Notes: generated by a model not told the origin, from the letters alone. Positions 1-8,682 are shown, numbered from the stretch's first letter. The stretch is DNA of 37,174 bases from Bacteroidota bacterium (GCA_013203805.1 JABMPH010000028.1:1-37174); one strand, 5' to 3'. Program-made: numbers and translations.

Positions 1-11
1 CCTTTGTGAAG

Positions 12-74
12 CACTTTGTGTGCCTTCGTGGTAAAAATTTAACCACAAAGTATCACCAAGGATTACACAAAGTG
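12..74. repeat. Intergenic imperfect inverted repeat (accacaaagg family)
   Basis: The left arm (12-32, reading cactttgtgtgccttcgtggt) and the right arm (42-74, starting accacaaag and ending cacaaagtg) are imperfect reverse complements around a short A/T spacer. The motif is noncoding and lies downstream of the lipoprotein gene. A related degenerate copy lies at 17231-17300. Repeats of this wording are, from general knowledge, common between genes in Bacteroidota. Their function is unknown. They may be decayed transposon-derived elements or transcript-end structures. Confidence 0.6.
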
Positions 75-142
75 AACACAAAGTAAAAACACACTTCTTT
101 AAAGTGTTGACAAATAATATATTAAACACACTGATTAGAAAC

Positions 143-1426
143 CTAGTTTTTAAGACATCTAACGCTAATTCCACTACCTTTATAATTGTAGGTTCTGTTT
201 ACCATACCTCCATAATGATTAACTTCCCTATACCATTTTTGTACATCATTAAACGGAGTTGAAGTCCATATATAGCCATTTTCCTCCACTTTAGCAAATC
301 CTCCTCCTCCTTCAGCAGCACGATAACCACTAGGTAATATTGAGAATCCAGTAGTATTAGTACCATTACCTTCGTTGAGCCAACCGAAAGTTGTTTTGAG
401 CATAGTTCCAATTCCTTCACCCCTCCAATCGGATGCATCTGCCTCAGCCTGACTCATTCCAAGATGCATTTCCATATATTTCCAATCTTGATCGCTTGGA
501 ATATGCCAACCTGACGGACAAATACCCTGTACACCTTCCTGTTCAGTATAATGCATTATCTCATCCCATTGATAAAGACCACCATATTTTTCACAATTTG
601 CCAAATCATCATTATAGCAATACTTCTCAATAATAGTATTATCCGTCATTTCATCAACACCATTAATTTGTATGCCAACTCTTAAATTTTCTCTCATCCA
701 ACATTGACTGCCCAATAGTACAGTATTATAAGTATTTCCATCTGCATCAGTTACTGTTGGCATACCCGGACAGGGATTACTATTTCCACCACCGCTTCCA
801 GCAATAATATAATCCGACTTTGTTAAAGTATCAGATCCATGACTATTGGTTGCAATTAAAGAAACAGTATATGAGCCATCAAGATTATAGGTATGTATAG
901 GATTCTGCTCAGTGCTGGAATTTCCCTCGCCAAAATCCCATAGCCAACTTGTTGGGCTATTGAATGATTGATCAGTGAAAGTAACAATTAATGGTGTAGA
1001 ACCACTAACAATATTTGCTGAAAAAAAAGTAACCGGAGCATCTCCACCCACAACACCATCCACAAGCTTTACAGTAATTTCATCAGAACTGGTAACACCT
1101 GAATTATCAAATGAAGTAGCTTTTAACGTATGATTACCTAGTGTTTCGGAAGATGTAATCCATTCATAAGTAAACGGAAAATTAACGACTGAGCTTTTTC
1201 CAATTCCATCAATAAAAAAACGAACTTCAACAATATTGCTACTCAGGGTTTCTGTTTCTGCCGAAATTATTACTACTTCCCCTTTAACTATTTCCTGCCC
1301 TAACTTGGGAGATGTTATTTTGCAGGTATTAACTTGAGTAGTTGTATTTTCTTTAACACAAGATGCCATTACCAACAATAATGATAATGCCATTAGGAGA
1401 CTAGTTTTAGTTAGATTAATTTTCAT
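143..1426 (-). CDS. Surface lipoprotein with Ig-like, PKD and FISUMP domains
   Basis: Predicted 427-residue exported lipoprotein. A hydrophobic signal peptide ends in a lipobox (VMASC) with the lipidated cysteine at residue 23. Residues about 34-122 form a bacterial Ig-like domain. Residues about 131-210 form a PKD domain with the typical WLWDFGEG motif. Residues about 222-427 match the FISUMP domain (Fibrobacter succinogenes major paralogous domain), opening with DADGNTYNTV and ending with the usual SVRCLK. FISUMP lipoproteins are common on Bacteroidota and Fibrobacter surfaces, but their biochemical role is not known. PKD domains usually mediate protein or polysaccharide contact. The gene stands alone, with a possible -7 element 40 bases upstream. 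Domain calls are from recognisable motifs, and the cellular role is inference. Confidence 0.88.
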   Translation of the reverse strand: MKINLTKTSLLMALSLLLVMASCVKENTTTQVNTCKITSPKLGQEIVKGEVVIISAETETLSSNIVEVRFFIDGIGKSSVVNFPFTYEWITSSETLGNHTLKATSFDNSGVTSSDEITVKLVDGVVGGDAPVTFFSANIVSGSTPLIVTFTDQSFNSPTSWLWDFGEGNSSTEQNPIHTYNLDGSYTVSLIATNSHGSDTLTKSDYIIAGSGGGNSNPCPGMPTVTDADGNTYNTVLLGSQCWMRENLRVGIQINGVDEMTDNTIIEKYCYNDDLANCEKYGGLYQWDEIMHYTEQEGVQGICPSGWHIPSDQDWKYMEMHLGMSQAEADASDWRGEGIGTMLKTTFGWLNEGNGTNTTGFSILPSGYRAAEGGGGFAKVEENGYIWTSTPFNDVQKWYREVNHYGGMVNRTYNYKGSGISVRCLKN

Positions 1427-1464
1427 AGCTGGTTACAAAAAAATGGTAGTTGATGATAAAGCAT

Positions 1465-1472
1465 CAAATGTA
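1465..1472 (-). promoter_or_regulatory. Possible Bacteroidota -7 element for the FISUMP lipoprotein gene
   Basis: On the minus strand this reads TACATTTG, a full match to the TAnnTTTG -7 consensus. It would put the transcript start roughly 30 bases before the ATG. No TTTG -33 element is visible at the expected spacing, so the call rests on the -7 box alone. Confidence 0.4.
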
Positions 1473-1879
1473 TGCATTTTTAGAGTATTTTGATAAATAC
1501 AATTGCATATAATTATCAAAATTAAATACTTCATTACACAAAAATGCAGGTCGAGATTTGGATTGACCCAGAGCAAACGCATCTATGTCTAACTTTGAAT
1601 CAGTGAATCTTTTATGTTATGAAACTACTCGCAGCAAGCTGATGAAGTATCTCTATGGATTCTTTATTTAAAATACGCATCATGATGCGGGGAACCAGAC
1701 TGACATGTATTCGGCAGTTAGACCGGCAGGCAGGTATAACACCCAGACAACACATTGCCAACTACGATACTAAATAGTTTTGATGGAGAGCTTTGCGCAC
1801 ATTTGTGATTCCAGTTGTTCGACTTAGTGGTTAATTTTGCTGTATCAAAATTCAGAAAAATTAATTCAAATCGACTACA

Positions 1880-1908
1880 TTTGAAACAATTGATTTTTTG
1901 TACCTTTG
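1880..1908 (+). promoter_or_regulatory. Bacteroidota promoter for the LpxR-like gene
   Basis: TTTG at 1880-1883 and TACCTTTG at 1901-1908 match the -33 (TTTG) and -7 (TAnnTTTG) elements with a 17-base spacer, slightly shorter than usual. The expected transcript start falls at about 1913-1916, on or beside the ATG at 1915, so the transcript would be leaderless or nearly so. Confidence 0.55.
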
Positions 1909-1914
1909 ACAATC

Positions 1915-2880
1915 ATGTATGAAGATATTTATAAAATAAAGCTTCAAAAACAAATTGCTAATGTTTTATTAATAATGTTATTTTCCTTGTCAGGGATTGC
2001 ACAAAATTCAAGATCACATACAATTGCGGAACTTACAATTGATAATGATATTGTTTTTTTAATCGACAGATACTATTCGAGCGGAATAACCATGAGCCTG
2101 TATTCTAACTGGATTAAAAAATCACCAATAAATAAAATCCTACTACCTCATGGTGACAATGAAATAAACTATTATTCATTGAACTTTACGCACCGAATGT
2201 ATACACCTGAGCACACATTAACGCCAAGTATTCAGTTAACTGATCATCCATATGCTACATATCTTCTGCTTGGTGGCACAAAGATTTCCTTCAATCCTGT
2301 AGTACGAATTAAAAGAACCTCAAAATTTGAATTTGGAATAATTGGACCAATGGCAGGAGGTGAAGCTATTCAAAACGGATTGCATAAAAATATATCATAT
2401 GCCGAAACATCCCAAGGGTGGCATAACCAGGTACAAAATGATGTTTGCCTCCAATATGGTGCGATAATTGAAAAAGGCTTTTTAAACTTGCCAATGTTTG
2501 AAATTAATGGATTTGTTGGAGCCACCATAGGAGTTCCACATACTGAAGCTCAGATTGGTAGTTATACAAGATTTGGTTTTTTTGATGATTATTTCCGTGG
2601 AATTGGAATAGATATTTCATCTGATTTACACGCTTGGCTATTTTGCAGCGGATCCCTTTATCTTGTTAATTATAATGCAACCCTGCAAGGCGGCACATAT
2701 AATCAGGATAACGTACACACAATATACTCAATTAATAATACACTAATACACGGACGATTTGGAGGAGTACTAGAATACAAAAGAATTAGCGCTGAATATG
2801 GTATGGAAGTACGTTCACCCGAGTTTTCCACTGCTTTTTGGCATCGGTGGGCTCATATTAATATTGCCTTTGTATTTTAG
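1915..2880 (+). CDS. LpxR-like outer-membrane lipid A 3'-O-deacylase (DUF2219 family)
   Basis: Predicted 321-residue outer-membrane beta-barrel. An N-terminal hydrophobic segment ending near SGIAQ serves as signal peptide. The mature start contains ELTIDNDIVFLIDRYYSSGI, matching the family pattern END...D..YTNG that carries the catalytic Asn/Asp residues. A downstream QGWHNQ supplies the likely active-site histidine. The last residue is Phe, as expected of a BAM-assembled barrel. LpxR enzymes remove the 3'-acyloxyacyl chain of lipid A. Family membership is well supported, but activity on lipid A in this organism is inferred. I chose the ATG at 1915 rather than the TTG at 1906, because that TTG lies inside the -7 element. 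Confidence 0.8.
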   Translation: MYEDIYKIKLQKQIANVLLIMLFSLSGIAQNSRSHTIAELTIDNDIVFLIDRYYSSGITMSLYSNWIKKSPINKILLPHGDNEINYYSLNFTHRMYTPEHTLTPSIQLTDHPYATYLLLGGTKISFNPVVRIKRTSKFEFGIIGPMAGGEAIQNGLHKNISYAETSQGWHNQVQNDVCLQYGAIIEKGFLNLPMFEINGFVGATIGVPHTEAQIGSYTRFGFFDDYFRGIGIDISSDLHAWLFCSGSLYLVNYNATLQGGTYNQDNVHTIYSINNTLIHGRFGGVLEYKRISAEYGMEVRSPEFSTAFWHRWAHINIAFVF

Positions 2881-2902
2881 TAATAGAGAAATATTTAATA
2901 GA

Positions 2903-2957
2903 CACAGATTTACAGATTAAAGGGGGTATAATTTGTTTATTAATCTGTGAATCTGTG
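2903..2957. repeat. Intergenic inverted repeat (cacagattnacagatt family)
   Basis: The left arm at 2903-2920 and the right arm at 2940-2957 are reverse complements over 18 bases with a single mismatch, separated by a 19-base loop. The element sits between the LpxR-like and pseudouridine synthase genes, about 20 bases after the upstream stop. It has no long T tract, so it is a strong RNA hairpin but not a classical intrinsic terminator. This wording recurs in many Bacteroidota intergenic regions from general knowledge. Confidence 0.7.
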
Positions 2958-3037
2958 GCTACATTTTTAATAAAACTAATACGATACACTTTATGTTAAT
3001 AATCTTAGGATATTTGCAAACATAAATTAAGTACTCA

Positions 3038-3874
3038 ATGAAGAAAAAAATAAAAGTATCTGTTAAAAAACCAAAGGAGCAAAAAGCCACTAAAAAACAT
3101 TTTTCTGGCAAAAAAAAGAGTAGTCAGAGAGAAGTATCTGATACCGAAGAAACAACAGGGCCAAAATCCATAAGATTAAACAAATTTATTGCTGATGCCG
3201 GGATATGTTCACGCAGGGAAGCCGACAAACTTATTGAAGGTGGAAATATTCGAATAAATGATAAGGAAATAACTGAACTTGGAACTAAAGTAAACCCTGG
3301 CGATAAGGTAGTATATAATGGAGAAATTCTTAAAAGTGAAAAGCTTAGATACATACTTCTTAACAAACCAAAAGGGTTTATCACAACTTCTGATGACCCC
3401 CAAAACAGGCGTACAGTTATGAATTTAGTTGAAAAAGCATGTAAAGAGAGAATATATTCCGTGGGTCGCCTCGACCGAAATACAACAGGATTGCTTCTTT
3501 TTACAAATGATGGTGATTTAACAACAAAGCTTACTCATCCAAAACATGGTGTACGGAAACTATATCATGTGGAACTTGATAAACCATTAACCAAAAACGA
3601 TTTATTAAAAGTTCTTGAAGGAATTGAACTCGAGGATGGCAAAATCAAACCCGATAAAATAGAATGGGTTACTGATGAAGAAAACAAAAAACATGTGGGA
3701 ATTGAACTACACTCGGGGAAAAATAGAATTGTACGTAGGATTTTTGAACATATTGGTTACGAGGTAATTCGTTTAGATCGAGTAATATTTGCTGGATTGA
3801 CCAAAAAAGATTTGCCGCGAGGAAAATGGCGCTTTTTAGAAGAAAAAGAAATTAATATTCTGAAAATGCTTTAA
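3038..3874 (+). CDS. rluB: RsuA/RluB-family rRNA pseudouridine synthase
   Basis: Predicted 278-residue enzyme that isomerises a uridine in ribosomal RNA to pseudouridine, in the cytoplasm. After a lysine-rich tail of about 47 residues comes an S4 RNA-binding domain (about 48-100, IRLNKFIADAGICSRREADK). The catalytic domain follows, with the family motif GRLDRNTTGLLLFTNDGDL and the nucleophilic aspartate at residue 146. RluB (23S U2605) is the most probable member, but RluE/RluF/RsuA cannot be separated by eye. The basic N-terminal extension is common in Bacteroidota homologues. The gene has its own intergenic space and lies 22 bases upstream of the MscS gene, so they may be co-transcribed. 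Confidence 0.9.
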   Translation: MKKKIKVSVKKPKEQKATKKHFSGKKKSSQREVSDTEETTGPKSIRLNKFIADAGICSRREADKLIEGGNIRINDKEITELGTKVNPGDKVVYNGEILKSEKLRYILLNKPKGFITTSDDPQNRRTVMNLVEKACKERIYSVGRLDRNTTGLLLFTNDGDLTTKLTHPKHGVRKLYHVELDKPLTKNDLLKVLEGIELEDGKIKPDKIEWVTDEENKKHVGIELHSGKNRIVRRIFEHIGYEVIRLDRVIFAGLTKKDLPRGKWRFLEEKEINILKML

Positions 3875-3896
3875 AAGATACTAACCGATAAGCACA

Positions 3897-4781
3897 ATGA
3901 CAAACATATCATCCATTATGGAAAGTGATGCTGTTAAATATACTATATTAATTATCGTAACAGCTTCAATAGCTGCTATTCTATCGATAGTACTAAGAAA
4001 AATTCTAAATGTCTTTATTTCGAAATATGCGAATAAACTGAAAACAGACCCAACTAATTTTTCGTTTATAAAAAATTCTGTTGGTTTCATAATCTATTCC
4101 TTTGCTCTGATTTTTATTTTTTATAAAATTCCATATCTAAAATCTCTTGGCACAGCCCTTTTTGCAGGTGCAGGCATTATTGCCTTAGTTGTGGGGTTTG
4201 CATCTCAAAAAGCCTTTTCAAATATAATAAGTGGAATATTTATCTTAATTTTTAAACCATTCAAAATATCAGATGTAATCGAGTTTAAAGATGGTCAAAA
4301 AGGAATTGTTGAAGAAATAACCCTTCGACATACCATAATTAAGGATTATGAAAACAGGAGAATAATTATTCCAAATAGCGCTATTAGTGAAGAGACCATA
4401 ATAAATAGTAATATCCATGATGAAAAAATAAGAAAACATATTGAATTTTCTATTAGCTATGATTCTGATATAGATAAGGCAATGGAGATAATAAGAAATG
4501 AAGCACAAAATCATCCTTTGGCAATTGATAATCGAACCAAACATGAAAAAACGAATAATGAACCCATTATAATTGTTAGAGTTATTGCGTTATCCGACTT
4601 TTCTGTAGATTTGAAAGCTTATGTTTGGTCCAATGGAAATGACAACGCATTCGTTCTAAAATGCGACCTGCTTAAATCTGTTAAACACCGATTTGACAAG
4701 GAGGGTATTGAGATACCATTTCCCTATAGGACATTGGTTTACAAAAATGATTTAAATGATGGCAAAGAAAATATTAAATAG
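3897..4781 (+). CDS. MscS-family small-conductance mechanosensitive channel
   Basis: Predicted 294-residue inner-membrane channel that opens on membrane stretch to release solutes after hypo-osmotic shock. Three transmembrane helices are visible (about 14-37, 58-78 and 84-112). The third is the glycine/alanine-rich pore helix with the MscS signature GAGIIALVVGFASQKAFSNI, followed by the beta domain opening FKISDVIEFKDGQKGIVEEI. Length and architecture fit the minimal MscS class. Its 3' end overlaps the corA start by 26 bases, indicating translational coupling and joint expression of two ion-handling proteins. Confidence 0.92.
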   Translation: MTNISSIMESDAVKYTILIIVTASIAAILSIVLRKILNVFISKYANKLKTDPTNFSFIKNSVGFIIYSFALIFIFYKIPYLKSLGTALFAGAGIIALVVGFASQKAFSNIISGIFILIFKPFKISDVIEFKDGQKGIVEEITLRHTIIKDYENRRIIIPNSAISEETIINSNIHDEKIRKHIEFSISYDSDIDKAMEIIRNEAQNHPLAIDNRTKHEKTNNEPIIIVRVIALSDFSVDLKAYVWSNGNDNAFVLKCDLLKSVKHRFDKEGIEIPFPYRTLVYKNDLNDGKENIK

Positions 4782-5814
4782 AAAAAAACTGAATCCGCAT
4801 ACTCCGGTCTTCACAGGGATTAAGCACTCAGATGAAACCAGTCTTCAATTATTTAGTTATAATGTGGATGAATATCTTGAGGATTCGGATTATTCGGAAG
4901 CATCATTTACAAAAATACCAGACGATAAAAATCAATATTGGCTTAATATTTATGGCATTCATGATATTGAACAAATAAAAAGTATCTGTACCAAGTTGGG
5001 AGTACACCAACTAGCAATTCAGGATATACTTGATGTAAATCAGCGGCCAAAATTTCAGGAATATGATAATTACTGGTTTTTTTCATTGAAATCATTACTG
5101 CCTACGGATAGTGAAGAATTACTATCAGAACAGTTGAGTTTCATACTGGGGAAAAATTATCTGGTCTCTTTTCAAGAAAAAAAAGCAGATTATTTTGACC
5201 ATGTAAGACAACAAATTAGGGATAACGTTGGAATAATACGAGAAAGAAGTACAGACTATCTCTTATATCTATTATTTGAATCAATATTAGATAATTATTT
5301 TAAAACTGTTAGAAATTATGAAATTAAACTGGAGGAATTGAACCTTTCGGATATAAATACGGATCCATCTCCTGACACTTTAGTTTCAATCGATCTTTAC
5401 AAAAGACAAATTCATCAGATTAAGAGAACAATTATACCAATAAAAGAATTTGTTACAAAAGTTGAAAGGGAAGAGTTTAACCTAATCAACCCAAAACACA
5501 TTAAATATTTTTACGAATTAAAAGACCTATGTTTGTCTCTTATAGATGATTGTGACCAAATAAACCTTCGATTAGAAAGTAATGTAAATATGTTTTTTTC
5601 TATTCAAGGGCATCGTATGAATCAAGTAATGAAAACATTAACAGTAGTAGCCACAATCTTTATACCCTTAACTTTTATTGCAGGAATTTATGGAATGAAC
5701 TTTGTAAATATGCCTGAACTAAATTGGAAATGGGGATATTTTGGCATTTGGGTTATTATCGTTTTTGTGTTTGGTGGTATGATGTATTATTTTAAGAAAA
5801 AGAAATGGTACTAG
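4756..5814 (+). CDS. corA: CorA-family magnesium/cobalt transporter
   Basis: Predicted 352-residue inner-membrane divalent-cation channel. A large cytoplasmic N-terminal domain (about 1-285) leads to two C-terminal transmembrane helices. The first ends with the diagnostic YGMNF motif (GIYGMNFVNMP), the selectivity filter of CorA. The protein ends with a short lysine-rich tail (KKKKWY), as expected. Two adjacent ATG codons (4756 and 4759) could both serve as start. The gene begins inside the MscS gene, so the two are probably one operon. Confidence 0.95.
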   Translation: MMAKKILNRKKLNPHTPVFTGIKHSDETSLQLFSYNVDEYLEDSDYSEASFTKIPDDKNQYWLNIYGIHDIEQIKSICTKLGVHQLAIQDILDVNQRPKFQEYDNYWFFSLKSLLPTDSEELLSEQLSFILGKNYLVSFQEKKADYFDHVRQQIRDNVGIIRERSTDYLLYLLFESILDNYFKTVRNYEIKLEELNLSDINTDPSPDTLVSIDLYKRQIHQIKRTIIPIKEFVTKVEREEFNLINPKHIKYFYELKDLCLSLIDDCDQINLRLESNVNMFFSIQGHRMNQVMKTLTVVATIFIPLTFIAGIYGMNFVNMPELNWKWGYFGIWVIIVFVFGGMMYYFKKKKWY

Positions 5815-5907
5815 CATTTTGCTGATCGCATAAAGATTAAATAATCTAATTCAACCATAACTATTTCAACTTTCTTTTGAGAAAAGTAACATTCAAAATA
5901 TTTTATA

Positions 5908-5915
5908 TAACTTTG
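5908..5915 (+). promoter_or_regulatory. Bacteroidota -7 element upstream of the DUF5684-like gene
   Basis: TAACTTTG is a full match to TAnnTTTG and would give a leader of about 20 bases. The nearest upstream TTTG (5876-5879) is 28 bases away, too far for a standard -33 box. Confidence 0.45.
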
Positions 5916-5942
5916 AGTTTTCTAATTTAAATTATTATTAAC

Positions 5943-6329
5943 ATGGATTACGAGTCACAAAACTTTGATGGTATTGGAACTGGTCCAATCTTTTTAATTA
6001 TTTTCATAGTTGCTTTTTATCTGTATGTTTACTGGCGTATCTTTGAAAAAGCTGGTAAACCAGGATGGGTTGCATTGATTCCAATTTATAATACAATTAT
6101 GCTTCTTGAAGTAGTAGGTAAACCCTGGTGGTGGCTACTGTTATTCTTTATACCAGGTGTTAATTTGGTTTTCGCTATTTGGATGCTAAACCTACTATCG
6201 CTAAGCTTTGGAAGAGGGATTGGATTTACCTTGGGATTAATATTCTTAGGCCCGATATTTTATCCTATTCTTGCATTTAGCAACGCCGAATACATTCGCC
6301 CAGCAGGAGCTCCGGTTATCGTGATGTAA
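5943..6329 (+). CDS. Small DUF5684-like membrane protein
   Basis: Predicted 128-residue integral membrane protein of unknown function. Four hydrophobic segments are visible, at about 15-33, 46-56, 60-82 and 90-112. Between the first two is the motif YWRIFEKAGKPGWVALIPIY, followed by GKPWWWLLLFFIPGVNL. This pattern is typical of the DUF5684 family, which also appears fused to signal peptidase I in some Bacteroidota. No catalytic residues of signal peptidase are present here. The gene stands alone, with a -7 element upstream, and converges on pta. Confidence 0.75.
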   Translation: MDYESQNFDGIGTGPIFLIIFIVAFYLYVYWRIFEKAGKPGWVALIPIYNTIMLLEVVGKPWWWLLLFFIPGVNLVFAIWMLNLLSLSFGRGIGFTLGLIFLGPIFYPILAFSNAEYIRPAGAPVIVM

Positions 6330-6383
6330 TATTAGATTGAAGTTTATTAACAGATAGAATTATCTGCTTGCAATTCTCACATT

Positions 6384-8477
6384 TTAACTATAATCCTCCT
6401 GAGCCTGAATGGCTGTTATTACAACTGTATTAACGATATCTACAACTAAACAACCTCTGCTTAAGTCGTTAACCGGTTTATTCAATCCCTGCAAAATTGG
6501 TCCAATAGCAACAGCATTTGCTGATCGTTGAACGGCTTTGTATGTATTATTACCTGTGTTTAAATCAGGGAAAATAAAGATTGTTGCTTTTCCTGCAACT
6601 TCACTATTGGGCATTTTAGTTTTAGCTACTCGGGCATCAATTGCAGCATCATACTGAATTGGCCCTTCGGTTTTCAAGTCGGGACGACGCTCTCTTACAA
6701 TTTCTGTGGCTCTTCTAACCTTTTCTACCTCAGCCCCTTTCCCCGATTTACCCGTTGAATACGAAAGCATAGCTATACGTGGTTCAATCCCAAACATTAT
6801 AGCAGTTTGCGCCGAACTAATAGCAATATCGGCAAGCTCCTCAGCGTTTGGATTTGGGTTTATGGCACAATCTCCATAAACAAGAACACGATCTTCCAGG
6901 CACATTAAAAATGAACTTGATACTATTGAAATACCTGGTTTGGTTTTAACAAACTCGAATGCCGGACGAATAGTATGCTGTGTTGTATGTGCGGCACCAC
7001 TAACCATGCCATCGGCATGACCTTTAAAAACCATCATTGTGCCTAAATAGCTCACATCATGCATAAGCTCACGCGCCTGTTCTTTTGTAATTCCCTTATG
7101 TTTTCGGAGCTTAAAATAAGTGGCTGCATAATCTCCTATAAGATCATTATCATATGGGTCGATTATAAATGCCCCTTTTAAACTTATTCTTAATTCGGCA
7201 GCTCTTCTATATATTTCGTCTTCATTACCCAAAAGCGTTATGTCAACAACATTTCTCTTTAGTAAAATGCTAGCAGCCTGCAATACTCTTTCGTCGTTAC
7301 CCTCGGGCAACACTATGTGTTTTCTATGTAGTTTTGCTCTGGTAAATAATTGATATTCGAACATTACTGGCGTTACAACTTCAGATCGAGAAATTGAAAT
7401 CTTATCCTTAAGATCCTTAATATTTACATATTCATCAAAAAGGCCAAGCGCAGTGGCTATGCGTTGTTCATTTTCGGGTAATAGTAACGGACGCACCTTG
7501 TTTACTTCGGCGGCAGCCTGAAACGTATCCAACTTAACAAACAATATTGAAACTGGTAATTTTTTAAGCCCGTAAATAAGTTGTTTAAACTGATCAACCG
7601 GTTTTGTTCCACAGGTGAGAAGTATTCCTGCGATTTTAGGAAAATTATCACTTAACAGGGTTAGCGATAAACCTAGTAGTATATCAAGTCTGTCTCCCGG
7701 AGTGATTATTAGCGTGCCATCACTTACATTCTTAAGCACACCTTCAACATTCATTGCTGCAATCTTGAAATCTGTAACATCATAATTTAGGCTATCATCA
7801 TCACCATAAAGCTGTTCAGCATTCATCGAATCCTTAATTTGACGCATTGTTAGCTTTTGCAGAAATGGCTCTTCTGGAATTACAAAATTAAGGCTGTCGA
7901 CTGGCATATTATTGACCAACAGCTTTTTAATTGTATCAATATCACTTTTTTTAGCACGATTTACAATGGTTCCAAGTTGAATACACTTTTCATCCTGCAT
8001 CACACGACGCATAATTTGTATTGATTCGGAAACTTCCGAAACTCCTTTATTCCAGCCGCTCACTATTGATATAATCGGACAACCAAGGTTATTGGCTACA
8101 TTTAAATTAAAGTTAAATTCATAAGTGCTCATATGAGTACTGAAGTCACTTCCCTCAACCAAAATGAAATCACAACTCGCTTCAAGCAATTTATATTTAT
8201 TAAGTATTGCAGTAAAAACACTCTCGGTATCACCTGTTTGATGAAACTCCAGCATCTCATCACTGGTCAACCCGTACATCGACTTATAATCAAATTTTAT
8301 ATTATAACGAGATGAAATAAGTCGGATATGATTATCCATTACTTTCCCGGAACGAACAATTGGTCGAAAAAAACCTAATTTTTCGATATGCCTTGAAAGG
8401 AAATCCATTATACCAAGAATAATCATTGATTTGCCAGCTTCGGCTTCTGCTGCTGCAATATATAAGTTCTTCGACAT
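6384..8477 (-). CDS. pta: Phosphate acetyltransferase
   Basis: Predicted 697-residue cytoplasmic enzyme that converts acetyl-CoA and phosphate to acetyl phosphate, in acetate formation or uptake. It has the long three-part layout: an N-terminal P-loop-like domain (about 1-200, AEAEAGKSMIILGIMDF), a DRTGG regulatory domain (about 215-330) and the catalytic PTA/PTB domain (about 370-690). The last carries HIVLPEGNDERVLQAA, GMVSGAAHTT and the C-terminal LQGLNKPVNDLSRGC. All blocks are intact and the length is normal. Acetate kinase (ackA), the usual neighbour, is not in this window. The gene is divergent from the GNAT gene and has its own promoter-like element. Confidence 0.97.
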   Translation of the reverse strand: MSKNLYIAAAEAEAGKSMIILGIMDFLSRHIEKLGFFRPIVRSGKVMDNHIRLISSRYNIKFDYKSMYGLTSDEMLEFHQTGDTESVFTAILNKYKLLEASCDFILVEGSDFSTHMSTYEFNFNLNVANNLGCPIISIVSGWNKGVSEVSESIQIMRRVMQDEKCIQLGTIVNRAKKSDIDTIKKLLVNNMPVDSLNFVIPEEPFLQKLTMRQIKDSMNAEQLYGDDDSLNYDVTDFKIAAMNVEGVLKNVSDGTLIITPGDRLDILLGLSLTLLSDNFPKIAGILLTCGTKPVDQFKQLIYGLKKLPVSILFVKLDTFQAAAEVNKVRPLLLPENEQRIATALGLFDEYVNIKDLKDKISISRSEVVTPVMFEYQLFTRAKLHRKHIVLPEGNDERVLQAASILLKRNVVDITLLGNEDEIYRRAAELRISLKGAFIIDPYDNDLIGDYAATYFKLRKHKGITKEQARELMHDVSYLGTMMVFKGHADGMVSGAAHTTQHTIRPAFEFVKTKPGISIVSSSFLMCLEDRVLVYGDCAINPNPNAEELADIAISSAQTAIMFGIEPRIAMLSYSTGKSGKGAEVEKVRRATEIVRERRPDLKTEGPIQYDAAIDARVAKTKMPNSEVAGKATIFIFPDLNTGNNTYKAVQRSANAVAIGPILQGLNKPVNDLSRGCLVVDIVNTVVITAIQAQEDYS

Positions 8478-8514
8478 TGTAAACTAATCGGTTATCGATT
8501 GATAAATAAAACTG

Positions 8515-8549
8515 CAAAAATATAACGATTATTCACTTCCAGTAACAAA
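8515..8549 (-). promoter_or_regulatory. pta: Promoter for pta
   Basis: On the minus strand TATTTTTG (8515-8522) matches the -7 consensus TAnnTTTG. TTTG (8546-8549) lies 23 bases farther upstream as a possible -33 box. The spacer is a little long. The implied leader is about 30 bases. Confidence 0.5.
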
Positions 8550-8649
8550 CAACAAAGTTTTTTGCTAACTAAAAGCAAAGTCAGTATTGTGATAGTTTAA
8601 CAGAACAAATGCGGCAATAAGTTTTCGATGAAGAAACTGAGGATAAGTT

Positions 8650-8682
8650 TTTGTGCAATATGAGTTTTATTTTCTATTTTTG
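8650..8682 (+). promoter_or_regulatory. Promoter for the GNAT gene
   Basis: TTTG at 8650-8653 and TATTTTTG at 8675-8682 match the Bacteroidota -33 and -7 elements with a 21-base spacer. The transcript would start about 14 bases before the ATG at 8703. No Shine-Dalgarno sequence is present, as usual for the phylum. Confidence 0.6.

Larger units (their letters stand above)
1427..1914. other. Gene-free interval with a G+C-richer palindromic patch
   Basis: I see no convincing coding sequence in this roughly 490-base gap between divergent genes. The stretch at about 1545-1790 is richer in G+C than its surroundings. It contains a perfect 14-base palindrome at 1676-1689 (cgcatcatgatgcg) and a phrase 'accggcaggcaggt' near 1722. 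It looks like an intergenic repeat element or the decayed end of a mobile element rather than regulatory DNA of either neighbour. A promoter for the downstream gene lies at its right edge. Confidence 0.5.

Noticed and set aside
1718..1912. 64-codon minus-strand open frame in the intergenic region
   Set aside because: It has no recognisable features, lies in a likely repeat element and starts inside the opposing gene's promoter.
6351..6366. Hairpin cagata/tatctg as a terminator between convergent genes
   Set aside because: The stem is only six A/T-rich base pairs and no T run follows on either strand.
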